Positions 42,886-50,925 of a stretch of DNA of 64,000 nt are shown one piece after another. Source of the stretch: Pseudomonadota bacterium (GTDB taxonomy: Bacteria > Desulfobacterota > Binatia > Binatales > Binataceae); contig JAJPIL010000021.1 of NCBI GenBank assembly GCA_021324755.1, positions 62,001-126,000 of the forward strand, in the 5' to 3' direction. The notes under the pieces were generated by a model. It was not told the DNA's origin and searched no databases. It was given only the letters and a program-made list of their open reading frames with translations. The position numbers and the translations under genes were made by a program. Position 1 is the stretch's first letter, and the number at the start of each line of letters is the position of its first letter.

Positions 42886-44151
42886 ATGCCTCCTCGCGCA
42901 ACGGTCCGCTCTTCGGCCACCTGTTCGGACGACGCACGTCCTTCATCGACTCTCTTAGAGAGGCAAAGAGTGCCGCAACGAACCTTTCGAGTGGTAGTCG
43001 ACAACGATACGGGCTGTTTTACGCTCAAGCGCACCTTCGACCATCTGTGCCACGGTGTTTGGGCGTCGGACGAATTAACGCCGCCGGAGGAGATCGCACC
43101 TGGGGCGTCGGCGGAAATGCAATCGGAGAGCGACGGCTTTATGACCGGCACCGAAGGGTACGTCAAGTACGACGTCGTGTCCGGGGCGGACCGGCTCGGG
43201 ATGGTCTACGTTTACTGGGAGAATCCCTTTTACGGCACCATCCGCTTCCGCTTCGAATGCGCGCCCGACGACGTAGAGCCGGACTGCGATTTTGACAAGC
43301 CTTCGGGCGCAGGCCTCTCTCGCTCGGCTGGGGATTGTTTGCCGTTCAAGCTTAGCTTCAAGCGCTTTTCCTACACAACGTCGAGCGAGGAGATCAGAAA
43401 CGTAGGCAACCTGGGCGAGCTTGTCGTGTTTGCCGGCGCGGGCAGATCGCCCTCGCTTTTCGGCTGGACCGGGATCGTTCGCGACCCGGTTCTCAACGTG
43501 GAGCTTACGGAGCAGGCAAGCGGTTTTTCTTCGAGCGCTTCGGATGGGGAGCCGGTAGCGCTCGAGATGCTCGTCGACGCTACGGCAGAGCAATGGGTGG
43601 GGAACTGGGGCGACAGGACGGTGGCGGTGAAGATTACGGAGTCGGGCGTTAGCGAGCGACCGCTTATGGTGCGCGTGTACGACGGCTCGACCAATCCGAT
43701 GCTCGCCTTCGGACAGAACTTCGCGCCCGGACCGAAGTCGTTTCTCGTCAGGGAAAATTCGGCGCTTAGGAGGATGATCGATATCGAGGCCTCGAATTCG
43801 ATCCAGCGCTCCATCCTGACGAGCGCAGTGACGAGTCTTATCGAGCAGGGGATTGCGCTCTGCCGCGGCACGCCCACGCCGAGCAAGTGTTTGGAGCTTT
43901 TGAGCAAGAGTTTCCCAAAAGAGCTCGGCGCAATCTCGCCGATTCGTCAGGGCGCGCTCGCCAAGGCGCTGGCCAAACTGCTTCGCGACGCGGGCGCGGT
44001 GGCCCATCTGGACAACGACACGATCCTATGCCTTTACGGCGAGTTTCGCTCGGGCCGTCAGGTGGGACGGCGACTTGGTTTTTTGCGCTTCGACGCTTGG
44101 GGTGGTGTGGTAACGAGCGCGATGCTCAAGGAGAGCGCACCTGCTCGGTAG
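42886..44151 (+). CDS. Aegerolysin-like protein (prophage cargo)
   Basis: 421 residues. Residues ~30-135 show the aegerolysin-type sandwich pattern: RTFRVVVDNDTGCFTL, HGVWASDELTPPEEIAPG, GFMTGTEGYVKYDVV, then VYVYWENPFYGTIRFRFE. Aegerolysins bind membrane lipids, and many act with a pore-forming partner. The middle (150-290) is beta-rich (FVVFAGAGRSPSLFGWTGI-like segments) and the C-terminus (300-421) helical, so this is a longer multi-domain form. No signal peptide. It is on the strand opposite to the head genes and between portal and terminase, a typical place for a moron. Family call is by pattern, not by search. Confidence 0.5.
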   Translation: MPPRATVRSSATCSDDARPSSTLLERQRVPQRTFRVVVDNDTGCFTLKRTFDHLCHGVWASDELTPPEEIAPGASAEMQSESDGFMTGTEGYVKYDVVSGADRLGMVYVYWENPFYGTIRFRFECAPDDVEPDCDFDKPSGAGLSRSAGDCLPFKLSFKRFSYTTSSEEIRNVGNLGELVVFAGAGRSPSLFGWTGIVRDPVLNVELTEQASGFSSSASDGEPVALEMLVDATAEQWVGNWGDRTVAVKITESGVSERPLMVRVYDGSTNPMLAFGQNFAPGPKSFLVRENSALRRMIDIEASNSIQRSILTSAVTSLIEQGIALCRGTPTPSKCLELLSKSFPKELGAISPIRQGALAKALAKLLRDAGAVAHLDNDTILCLYGEFRSGRQVGRRLGFLRFDAWGGVVTSAMLKESAPAR

Positions 44152-44274
44152 CGGCGTTGCGGTTTGCGCGCAGGTGGCGCTCGCCTTGACGCGAGCTCGA
44201 TTCTTTGCCGAACGATCGCGGCCGCTTTTGACAAGCGCGGCTTTGTCTCGATCGAGCCTGGGACAAAGGCGCGC

Positions 44275-45111
44275 TCAACGGTTGGTTGCCGGCACGTACG
44301 GTATCTGGGGCACCAGAACGTCGGGCGGGAGTGTGATCGCGCGCGAGCGAAGCTGTGCGACGCGCAGCGCGAGCTTGCTTTGGGCAAAGTCGGCGCCAAC
44401 GGCGGCAAGGTCGTCGGACAGCGCTTGTTCGACCAGTTTGAGCAGCAAAGCTCCGTTGTCGCCGCCTAAATCGAAGCTCACCCAGTAATTGCCGAGCTCC
44501 CATCGAGAGCTTCCCTCGGCCGAAACCGTTTTGATCCGGATAAACTCGCCCACCTCGCGCATCCGCTGCGTCTCCTTGACCACCAGCATCAGCGCGCCGC
44601 GCACAGTAAGCTTTTGCTTGAAGAACTGGGGCGACGTGATAAGCTCGAACACAACGCTTGGCTCGACCACGAGGTCGGCCGAGCGGCCCGCAGCCTCGTT
44701 GCTCACGACTTGCACCGACTTGAAGTTCGCAGCCAAAACCGCCCTCAGGGCGTCGAGCAGGGCGGGCTGAAGTTCAATCTCGTAGCCTTCGCCCTCGCCA
44801 GACGGCCTAAAGCGCGCCTGCATAAAGGCCGGGTCGGCAACTAGCGCCACGCTGAGCGGGACCTTTGCCGAGCTCTCCTTGGGCGCGGGCACATAGAAAC
44901 CCTCGGGCAGCTCGAGCCGAACGCGCGTCGGGTAGTTCGCGGCCTGGCTCACTGCACCGCTTACGATCAAGCCCACGAGCGCGCCTAGGCACAAAAGCCA
45001 ACGGCCGAAGGCCCATTTCTTGCTCCAGCGCAAGCGCGTCCCGGCGCAGTGGGGGACGATCGTTCGTATTCTCCCTTGAAAGTTGAAAGCGGTCTTAGGC
45101 TTCGATTTCAA
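44275..45111 (-). CDS. Secreted protein of unknown function (prophage cargo)
   Basis: 278 residues from TTG 45111, supported by AGGAGA seven bases upstream. A long basic N-region is followed by a signal helix (LLCLGALVGLIVSGAVSQA) and a cut near SQA-ANY. The mature part is alpha/beta (VRLELPEGFYVPAPKESSAK, DALRAVLAANFKSVQVVSNE, DLVVEPSVVFELITSPQFF, MREVGEFIRIKTVSAEGSS). This layout, with a strand pair then a later SFDLGGDNGALLLKLVEQAL, resembles periplasmic lipoprotein-like folds, but I cannot name a family. Confidence 0.55.
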   Translation of the reverse strand: MKSKPKTAFNFQGRIRTIVPHCAGTRLRWSKKWAFGRWLLCLGALVGLIVSGAVSQAANYPTRVRLELPEGFYVPAPKESSAKVPLSVALVADPAFMQARFRPSGEGEGYEIELQPALLDALRAVLAANFKSVQVVSNEAAGRSADLVVEPSVVFELITSPQFFKQKLTVRGALMLVVKETQRMREVGEFIRIKTVSAEGSSRWELGNYWVSFDLGGDNGALLLKLVEQALSDDLAAVGADFAQSKLALRVAQLRSRAITLPPDVLVPQIPYVPATNR

Positions 45112-45494
45112 GCGAGTTTCTCCTGCGCAAGTTTCGTTGTTGCAAATAGCTCACAGGCTCTCGATTTACTTTACTTTAACTCGGCCACAACCGAAAAAGC
45201 GGAGCAACGGGCCGAGTTGCGAAAAGCATAACGGGTCTCGATTTACTTTAGCCGATCCATTCAACTTACCATAGCCTAAAGCACGAGCGCGCCGATTCGA
45301 GAAGCTGTACGCCCTTGATTTAGACCGCTCAAAGCGCCTTAGTGTTTGCTTGAACGGGCAGGCTTGGGTCAAGCAGCGGCGAAAGAGGCGACCGATGGTG
45401 CAGGGCGGCGGGCTTGCGCGAATTGTGCGAAGGTTAAGGCGCGCGCAGAGGCGGCTTCGGGCGTGGCGATCGCGGCGTTGGGCGAGGTTTGGGC
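45112..45494. other. Intergenic with a short direct repeat
   Basis: About 380 bp between divergent cargo genes. TCTCGATTTACTTTA occurs twice, at about 45157 and 45237, within an AT-rich part. The rest is GC-rich and contains no convincing gene. Confidence 0.4.
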
Positions 45495-46097
45495 GTGCCT
45501 TTGCGCTCAACGCCGAGCTCAGCTTTTGGCGATATCGTGGCGGTAACCGGCACGGGTTTGCTTGCGCGCGCGATAATCTGGCTTACGCGCGCGCCTATCT
45601 CGCATGTCGGCCTGGTGGTGGGGGCCGAGCCGCCGCTGGTGATGGAGGCGCTGTGGCGCGTAAAGACGCGCCCGCTATGGGTGAGTATCGCCGACACGCG
45701 CGCGGCCTACCTGCTCAAGCCTGTGCGCCTGGGCCCCACGGCGCGCAGCCGAATCGTGGTGCGGGCGTGTCGCTTTTCGGCGGAAAGCTACGGCTTTCTT
45801 AAACTTTTTCTTCAGTTTTTGGACGCGCTCGCGGGCCGGATTATCAGGCGCCGCGTCACGTATTTCACCGACGCCCTGGGATGGATTTCGGGGCGTCCGA
45901 TCTGTTCGTACGAGGTGGGCGAGGCCTACAAGGCCGACGGTCTCGACTTCGGCGTGCCGGCACGCTCGGTCACGCCGGCCGACATCTGGGAGTTCGCCCA
46001 TCAGCACAAAGACGCCTACCAGATCGTGCGGCTCAAGCCTGCGACAAGCCCGCTAGCAAAGCCGCCAAAAGACCAGGTCATCGCAGGCGGCCAGTAA
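45495..46097 (+). CDS. YiiX-like permuted papain-fold protein (prophage cargo)
   Basis: 200 residues from GTG 45495 (GAGG seven bases upstream; a TTG at 45489 is possible). It has FGDIVAVTGTGLLARAIIWL and APISHVGLVVGAEPPLVMEA with the His, and later SGRPICSYEVGEAYKADGL with the Cys, the order of permuted NlpC/P60 enzymes. A hydrophobic helix lies between (KLFLQFLDALAGRI). It is the second YiiX-type gene in this prophage. Substrate unknown; a cell-wall or lipid-amide target is typical of the group. Confidence 0.62.
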   Translation: MPLRSTPSSAFGDIVAVTGTGLLARAIIWLTRAPISHVGLVVGAEPPLVMEALWRVKTRPLWVSIADTRAAYLLKPVRLGPTARSRIVVRACRFSAESYGFLKLFLQFLDALAGRIIRRRVTYFTDALGWISGRPICSYEVGEAYKADGLDFGVPARSVTPADIWEFAHQHKDAYQIVRLKPATSPLAKPPKDQVIAGGQ

Positions 46098-46121
46098 CGG
46101 ACGACAAGGCGCGGGCGCACC

Positions 46122-47711
46122 CTAGTCCTGCGGCGGCTTGAACTTGCCTGCCGCGCTTTCGTAGAGCGAAAGCAGCGGGTTTTCGTCTTCGCCGGCAGGC
46201 GCACCGGGCGCAGGCGCGCTTGCGCCTTCGCTTGCGCCGGCGCCGCCAGGAGCGGCCGGCTGGTCGCTCAAAAGCCGTTCGTAGAGCGCGAGAATCGGCG
46301 GTCTTAGGTTTGCAAAGGCGAGCATCAGCGCCTCGGCCCGGTCGGGCGAGCGCAGGCCGCGTTTTCGCGCCTCTTCCTTGCTTTCGATCACGATCTGGCC
46401 TCGCGGGTTATGGCGGTAGTTCAGCGAGGCGAGCTGGGAGAGCGCGACTTCGTCCGTGAGGTTCGACACTTCGCCCGCCTCGAAGCGCATCCGCAAGCCC
46501 CAGTAGAGCTCGGCCTTGAGGTTGGCGAATTTCTCGCTGTCGCGGGCAGGCGCGCCGACGTTGACGAGATTTACGGGGAAGCCCAAGTCCTGGAGATGGA
46601 GCGCGAAATGGTAGCCGATTCCGACTGCGTCGACGTTGACCTCCTCGAGGCGCGCGCGATACTTGCCGAGCACCCGCGCGATCTGGCCGCGCGCGTCGGC
46701 GGCCGAGCTTGCGAAAAGCTCGACGATCTCGCCGTGCGCGTCGCGCACCGCCACTACCGTCTCGTCCTCGCCCGGCCCGGCGACGTCGACGCCGGCGTAA
46801 AGCGCGGTCTTTTCGCACGAGGTCCTGTCGCTACGCGCGAGCTCCGACGGCTGGCGCGGGGCGCGGGCGCGCTCGAGAAAGGCAAGGCCGATTAGCGAGC
46901 TTTGCGATTGCTCGGGAAAGCAGGCGCGCACCCGTGCCTGCCACATCGGCGACCGCTCGCCCCACTCGAGATACTTCTCGCGCACCCATCGCCGGGTCAC
47001 CAGGTACGGCCGCGGCGCCACCGAAAGCTCCCGCTCGTCCATCGCGAGCAACCGCTCGAGGCTTACGCCGGCAAGGTTCGGCGTGTCGAAGGCGTCGATC
47101 GTGAAGGTCGCCCATCGCGCCCGATCGCGCGTAAAGGCGTCGTAGAACGGCCCCGAGGGAACGGTGGGATTTCCGAGCGCGAGGATTCGCACCTCGCCGC
47201 CAGCGCGCGCGCCTTCGATCGCCTCCCAGATCTCGCCCGCCACTCCCACCGCCTCGTCGATTACGATCAGCAGATGGTTCGAATGGAAGCCCTGGAAGCG
47301 CACGCCCTGATTGGTCGAAAGGCCGAGCGCGTAATTGTTCGGCCCGAAGCGAAGCTCGGTCAGGTTGGGGCGCGGATAGGCGATCCGCGCCTGGCGCACG
47401 GCCTTGCGAATTTCGGCCCACAGGATCTGCTTGACCTGAACGAAGGTCGGCGCGGTGGTGACGGCGATTCCGTCGCTAAAGCGCGTGATCCACCAGAGCA
47501 CGGCCTCGGCCGCGGTGCGCGTTTTGGAGGAGCTGTGGCACGCCTTGACCGCCACGCGCGGAAAACGCGCAACGGCGCTGAGGATCCGTTTTTGCATCTC
47601 CCACAAGTCGTGGCCGAGAAAGGTCGTGGCGAAGCGCACTGGGTCTTTGAGCTCCTCGACAAGCCTGCTGGCGAGCTCGACTCCGCTCTGCGCAGGCACC
47701 TCGCGCCTCAT
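46122..47711 (-). CDS. terL: Terminase large subunit
   Basis: 529 residues from ATG 47711 (GGAGGG upstream). The ATPase part has a Walker A-like VKACHSSSKT (56-65) and Walker B with HLLIVIDEAVG (146-156), then the coupling motif LALGNPTVPSG. The nuclease part has YAGVDVAGPGEDETVVAVRD, a central VNVDAVGIGYHFALHLQDLG and SPDRAEALMLAFANL. It packages DNA through the portal. A low-complexity Ala/Pro tail ends the protein. No small terminase gene is recognisable beside it. It marks the right end of the recognisable prophage. Confidence 0.9.
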   Translation of the reverse strand: MRREVPAQSGVELASRLVEELKDPVRFATTFLGHDLWEMQKRILSAVARFPRVAVKACHSSSKTRTAAEAVLWWITRFSDGIAVTTAPTFVQVKQILWAEIRKAVRQARIAYPRPNLTELRFGPNNYALGLSTNQGVRFQGFHSNHLLIVIDEAVGVAGEIWEAIEGARAGGEVRILALGNPTVPSGPFYDAFTRDRARWATFTIDAFDTPNLAGVSLERLLAMDERELSVAPRPYLVTRRWVREKYLEWGERSPMWQARVRACFPEQSQSSLIGLAFLERARAPRQPSELARSDRTSCEKTALYAGVDVAGPGEDETVVAVRDAHGEIVELFASSAADARGQIARVLGKYRARLEEVNVDAVGIGYHFALHLQDLGFPVNLVNVGAPARDSEKFANLKAELYWGLRMRFEAGEVSNLTDEVALSQLASLNYRHNPRGQIVIESKEEARKRGLRSPDRAEALMLAFANLRPPILALYERLLSDQPAAPGGAGASEGASAPAPGAPAGEDENPLLSLYESAAGKFKPPQD

Positions 47712-48472
47712 CGACGCACCCTCCAAAGCATGCGGCGCAAGGCTGAGCCTTGCGTAATCGCGCCGGTCAAAGCGCGCAAAGGCGAAAGCGTCTTCGAACA
47801 AACCACAAGTGGGACGATTTTTCGTCGCGTCGCAAAAGCGCTGGCACGCGCCTCGTACTTTGGGACGAAACGCGCGGGCCTATACGCCCCATTCGCTCCG
47901 AGCCGCGGCGCGCGGGCGCAAGCGGCGCTTCGGTCTTTGCTCCGGCAAGTCAAGATGGTCTTTTCGGACGCAAGACGATCGCTTCGAGGCCTACCAGGCG
48001 GGCGGCCGAAAGCGGCCATAGGCAGGCTTTATCTGCGCAATTTTTATAGACCCAACATTAGGCGCGATCGCCGCTCAAGTCAAGCAAGCGCCGCCCTTGC
48101 GCGCTTCTCGAGCGCGCGCTCCCGTATTGCTTCGCCGCGCGCCGCGCCTCCGCGCGCTTGCATCTATCCTGTCGGGTGTACGTTAAGGGCCGCGCCGAGC
48201 TGCCTAGGCGCGCAGCAGATGCCCGCCCGATGCGCATCGCGAGCGCCCGCGCGTCGGCCTATCGGCGCGATAATTCGCGGCTACCATTCCGCCCCACCGA
48301 TGGCATAAATCTTGCGCGAGATTAGCGCGAGCGACGCAGCCCGGTCGATAGCCGCTCGATTTTTCCTCCGAGCCGGCGGCTGCGAACCTGGCTGCGTCCT
48401 GCCGTCGCTGCCGGGTGGGGATAAAGAGCAGCGATTGGCGCCTGCGAAACCTCGTGGAGGAGCAATTCTTTC
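47712..48472. other. Intergenic region at the prophage right end
   Basis: 760 bp without a convincing gene; frames here have no ribosome site or domain. It should contain the second prophage attachment site. The left copy of a 130-bp direct repeat lies at 48127-48256. The Shine-Dalgarno GGAGGAG for the amidase lies near 48456. Confidence 0.5.
48127..48256. repeat. 130-bp direct repeat, left copy
   Basis: Nearly identical to 49978-50107 in the same orientation, with only a handful of differences over 130 bp. It includes CATCTATCCTGTCGGGTG, GCTGCCTAGGCGCGCAGCAG and the 12-bp palindrome CGATGCGCATCG. The two copies enclose only the amidase gene. Confidence 0.85.
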
Positions 48473-49963
48473 ATGAAGGACAGGACCGTTAAAGCCGAGT
48501 TGGAAGAGAAAAGCTCAGGCGCGATGCGTCAGTCCGGCGCGCAGGGCGGCGTCGAGCCGGGCGCGGTTGTAGAGCCGAGCCGGCGCACGTTTCTCAAGTC
48601 GGCCGTGTCGCTCGGTGCCGCGGCGGGCGTGCTAAGCCTGCCGACGCTCAGCGAGGCTGACGTTGACCCGACGAAAGCCGCGAGCCGCGCTCCCAGCCGG
48701 CGCGCCGGAGTCGGCAAGGCCGCGCATTACTACGTGCCCGCCAACGCCGACACCGTGCACTGGGGTTATTTCAGCAAAACTCTTAAGCCCGTGGTCGAGG
48801 TGGATTCCGGCGATTTTCTCACCATCGAAACCGTCACCCATCAGGCGTCCGACGACTACGAGCGGATGATCCAGGGCGACCCCGGCGTCGAGAGCATCTA
48901 CTACTGGACACGAAACAAGAAGAACGTGATGCGGCGCGGAGCGGGTCCGATGGACGCGCCTAACGGGGCCGGCGCGGGGTGGGGGGTGCATGTGCTCACC
49001 GGTCCGATTTTCGTGCGCGGCGCCGAGCCCGGTGATATCCTGGAAGTGCGCATCCTCGACGTCCGTCCGCGCCCGTGCGCAAATCCGCGCTACGCGGGCA
49101 AGTCGTTCGGCACCAATATCGCGGCCTGGTGGGGCTATCAGTACCACGATCTTATCGAGGAGCCCAAGCCGCGCGAGGTGGTGACGATCTACGAAATCGA
49201 CGCCCGTGGCGAGCGCGATTGGGCCACCGCCGTCTACAGTTACGTCTGGACGCCCCAGACCGATCCGTTCGGCGTGGTGCATAAAACCTACGACTACCCA
49301 GGCGTTATCGTCGACCCCAAGACGATCGCCCCGCGCCGCGGCGTGCTCAAAAACGCGCGCGTGCCGATTCGGCTCCATTTCGGCACGATGGGTCTGGCGC
49401 CGAAGGAGGCCGACATCGTCAACTCGATTCCGCCCGGATATTTCGGCGGCAATATCGACGACTGGCGCATCGGCAAGGGCGCCGTGATGTACTATCCGGT
49501 TGCGGTCGAAGGCGGGCTGCTCTCGGTCGGCGATCCCCACGCCGCGCAGGGCGACTCGGAGCTTGCCGGCACGGCGATCGAATGCTCGCTCACGGGTTTA
49601 TTCCAGGTCGTGGTGCACAAGCGCGACGATCTTGCGGGCACCGTGCTCGAAGGGCTAAACCATCCGCTGCTCGAAACCAAGGAGCAATGGGTGGTCCACG
49701 GCTTTAGCTACCCGGACTATCTAAGTCAGCTGGGAGCCAACGCGCAGAGGGAGATCTTCGAGCGCTCCTCGCTGGACAAGGCGATGCGCGACGCGTTTCG
49801 CAAGATGCGCGCCTTTTTGATGAACACCCAGGGGCTGTCGGAGGACGAAGCGATCTCCCTGATGTCGGTCGCAGTTGACTTCGGTGTAACCCAGGTGGTC
49901 GACGGCAACTGGGGCGTACACGCCTCGATCCGCAAGAGCGTCTTCGCCGGCGCCCAGGCGTGA
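48473..49963 (+). CDS. Tat-exported acetamidase/formamidase family protein
   Basis: 496 residues. The N-terminus carries a twin-arginine signal, PSRRTFLKSAVSLGAAAGVL (about 36-55). The mature domain has the FmdA/AmdA hallmarks: GAGWGVHVLTGPIFVRGAEP with D-I-L-E-V, a middle LHFGTMGLAPKEAD, and PPGYFGGNIDDWRIGKG followed by GGLLSVGDPHAAQGDSELAG. These enzymes hydrolyse small amides to ammonia and an acid using bound metal. The export signal places it in the periplasm, unusual for a family that is mostly cytoplasmic. It stands alone between two long direct repeats. Confidence 0.88.
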   Translation: MKDRTVKAELEEKSSGAMRQSGAQGGVEPGAVVEPSRRTFLKSAVSLGAAAGVLSLPTLSEADVDPTKAASRAPSRRAGVGKAAHYYVPANADTVHWGYFSKTLKPVVEVDSGDFLTIETVTHQASDDYERMIQGDPGVESIYYWTRNKKNVMRRGAGPMDAPNGAGAGWGVHVLTGPIFVRGAEPGDILEVRILDVRPRPCANPRYAGKSFGTNIAAWWGYQYHDLIEEPKPREVVTIYEIDARGERDWATAVYSYVWTPQTDPFGVVHKTYDYPGVIVDPKTIAPRRGVLKNARVPIRLHFGTMGLAPKEADIVNSIPPGYFGGNIDDWRIGKGAVMYYPVAVEGGLLSVGDPHAAQGDSELAGTAIECSLTGLFQVVVHKRDDLAGTVLEGLNHPLLETKEQWVVHGFSYPDYLSQLGANAQREIFERSSLDKAMRDAFRKMRAFLMNTQGLSEDEAISLMSVAVDFGVTQVVDGNWGVHASIRKSVFAGAQA

Positions 49964-49977
49964 CCGAATAGACCGTG

Positions 49978-50107
49978 TTGCTTCGGGCCGCGCCGCGCCT
50001 CCGCGCGCTTGCATCTATCCTGTCGGGTGCACGTTAAGGGTCGCGCCGAGCTGCCTAGGCGCGCAGCAGATGCCCGCCCGATGCGCATCGCGAGGGCCCG
50101 CGCGCCG
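49978..50107. repeat. 130-bp direct repeat, right copy
   Basis: Second copy of the 48127-48256 sequence, beginning 15 bp after the amidase stop codon. The left copy ends about 215 bp before the amidase start. Beyond position 50107 the two flanks diverge completely, so the boundary is sharp. Confidence 0.85.
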
Positions 50108-50571
50108 GTCCCGCCATACCGGCTCACTGACGCCGGCTGGAGGACGGGTCGCTGCCCTCGCCTTCGATCCGCTCGATCGGGACCCACAGGATCTAGTTCC
50201 GCGGTCGATCCCTCGGCTCCGCCTCGGCCGGAACGGAATCAGCGTCTCGATCCGCATCGGCTCGTGATCCTTCGGGCTCGTCGGATCGCTCCGCCTCCTC
50301 CGCCTGGGCGCAGGCGTCTTCCGACTCGACGGGTTCGTCGGAATCCTCCGTCTCCTCCCAGTTCTTTTCGGGTGGTCGATTTCTCGGGCGGCAGCCGCGC
50401 GCCCAGCCCGCAAACCAGGGCACGAATCGTTCGGCGCTTGCCGCAGGATGGCTCGCTTCCCATAATCTGATGTCGGCATATCGCCACCGCGAAGTACGTC
50501 GCCGACGCCGGCGGCGCCAATTGGGTCAAGAGGGGCAGGTCGACTAGAGTGTGCGGATAGACGGGAGGCTC
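50108..50571. other. Intergenic, nothing recognised
   Basis: About 460 bp between the repeat and the defence-type genes. Minus-strand frames of 76-154 codons exist, but they have no ribosome site and their composition is that of GC-rich non-coding DNA. The end (50560-50570) holds the GGGAGG site of the next gene. Confidence 0.4.
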
Positions 50572-50577
50572 ATGACA

Positions 50578-50922
50578 ATGGAACGACGTCCCGAGTGGGT
50601 CTTCGAACCGGCAAGCCCTATGGGCGGCGCGACGGGGAATGCTTTCGCAAATATTCTCCAGGCCGCAGGCATGCTTCCGGAGGCAGGACTCGCCCGCGAG
50701 GCGATCCAGAATTCATGCGACGGGGACGGAACAGAAGGAAAGACGGGGCCGGTCGAGATCCGCTTCCGCGAAGGACCCTTCGCGCGACCGCTCGATGAGC
50801 ACCGTATCGAGACCTTCGCCAAGGTCCCACTCAGGCTCCAGTCGTGCGCAGCAGGGGATTCGACCGCGGCCATCGTTCGTGCCCGTATCAGGGCTCTGGA
50901 GCACTTTAATCTGGCAGCATGA
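50578..50922 (+). pseudogene. Truncated GHKL-type ATPase (defence-associated)
   Basis: 114 residues from ATG 50578 (or 116 from 50572). The N-terminus ends in GLAREAIQNSCDGDG, the N-box of GHKL/HSP90-MutL-like ATPases, where E and N bind Mg-ATP. After PVEIRFREG the sequence no longer resembles the family and stops, so the G boxes and the rest are missing. It reads as the stub of a deleted gene. GHKL ATPases of this type occur in restriction-linked operons with Dcm, Vsr and helicase genes, which fits the neighbours. Confidence 0.6.
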
Positions 50923-50925
50923 GAC

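Noticed and set aside
46902-48308. 468-codon plus-strand frame opposite the terminase
   Set aside because: Shadow frame running into non-coding DNA, no ribosome site.
48127-50107. The 130-bp repeats as prophage attachment sites
   Set aside because: No third copy is visible near the integrase end at 3.6 kb, and the repeats enclose only the amidase gene, not the prophage.
50193-50423. 76-codon acidic minus-strand frame
   Set aside because: Starts with GTG without a ribosome site, and composition is explained by GC-rich DNA.
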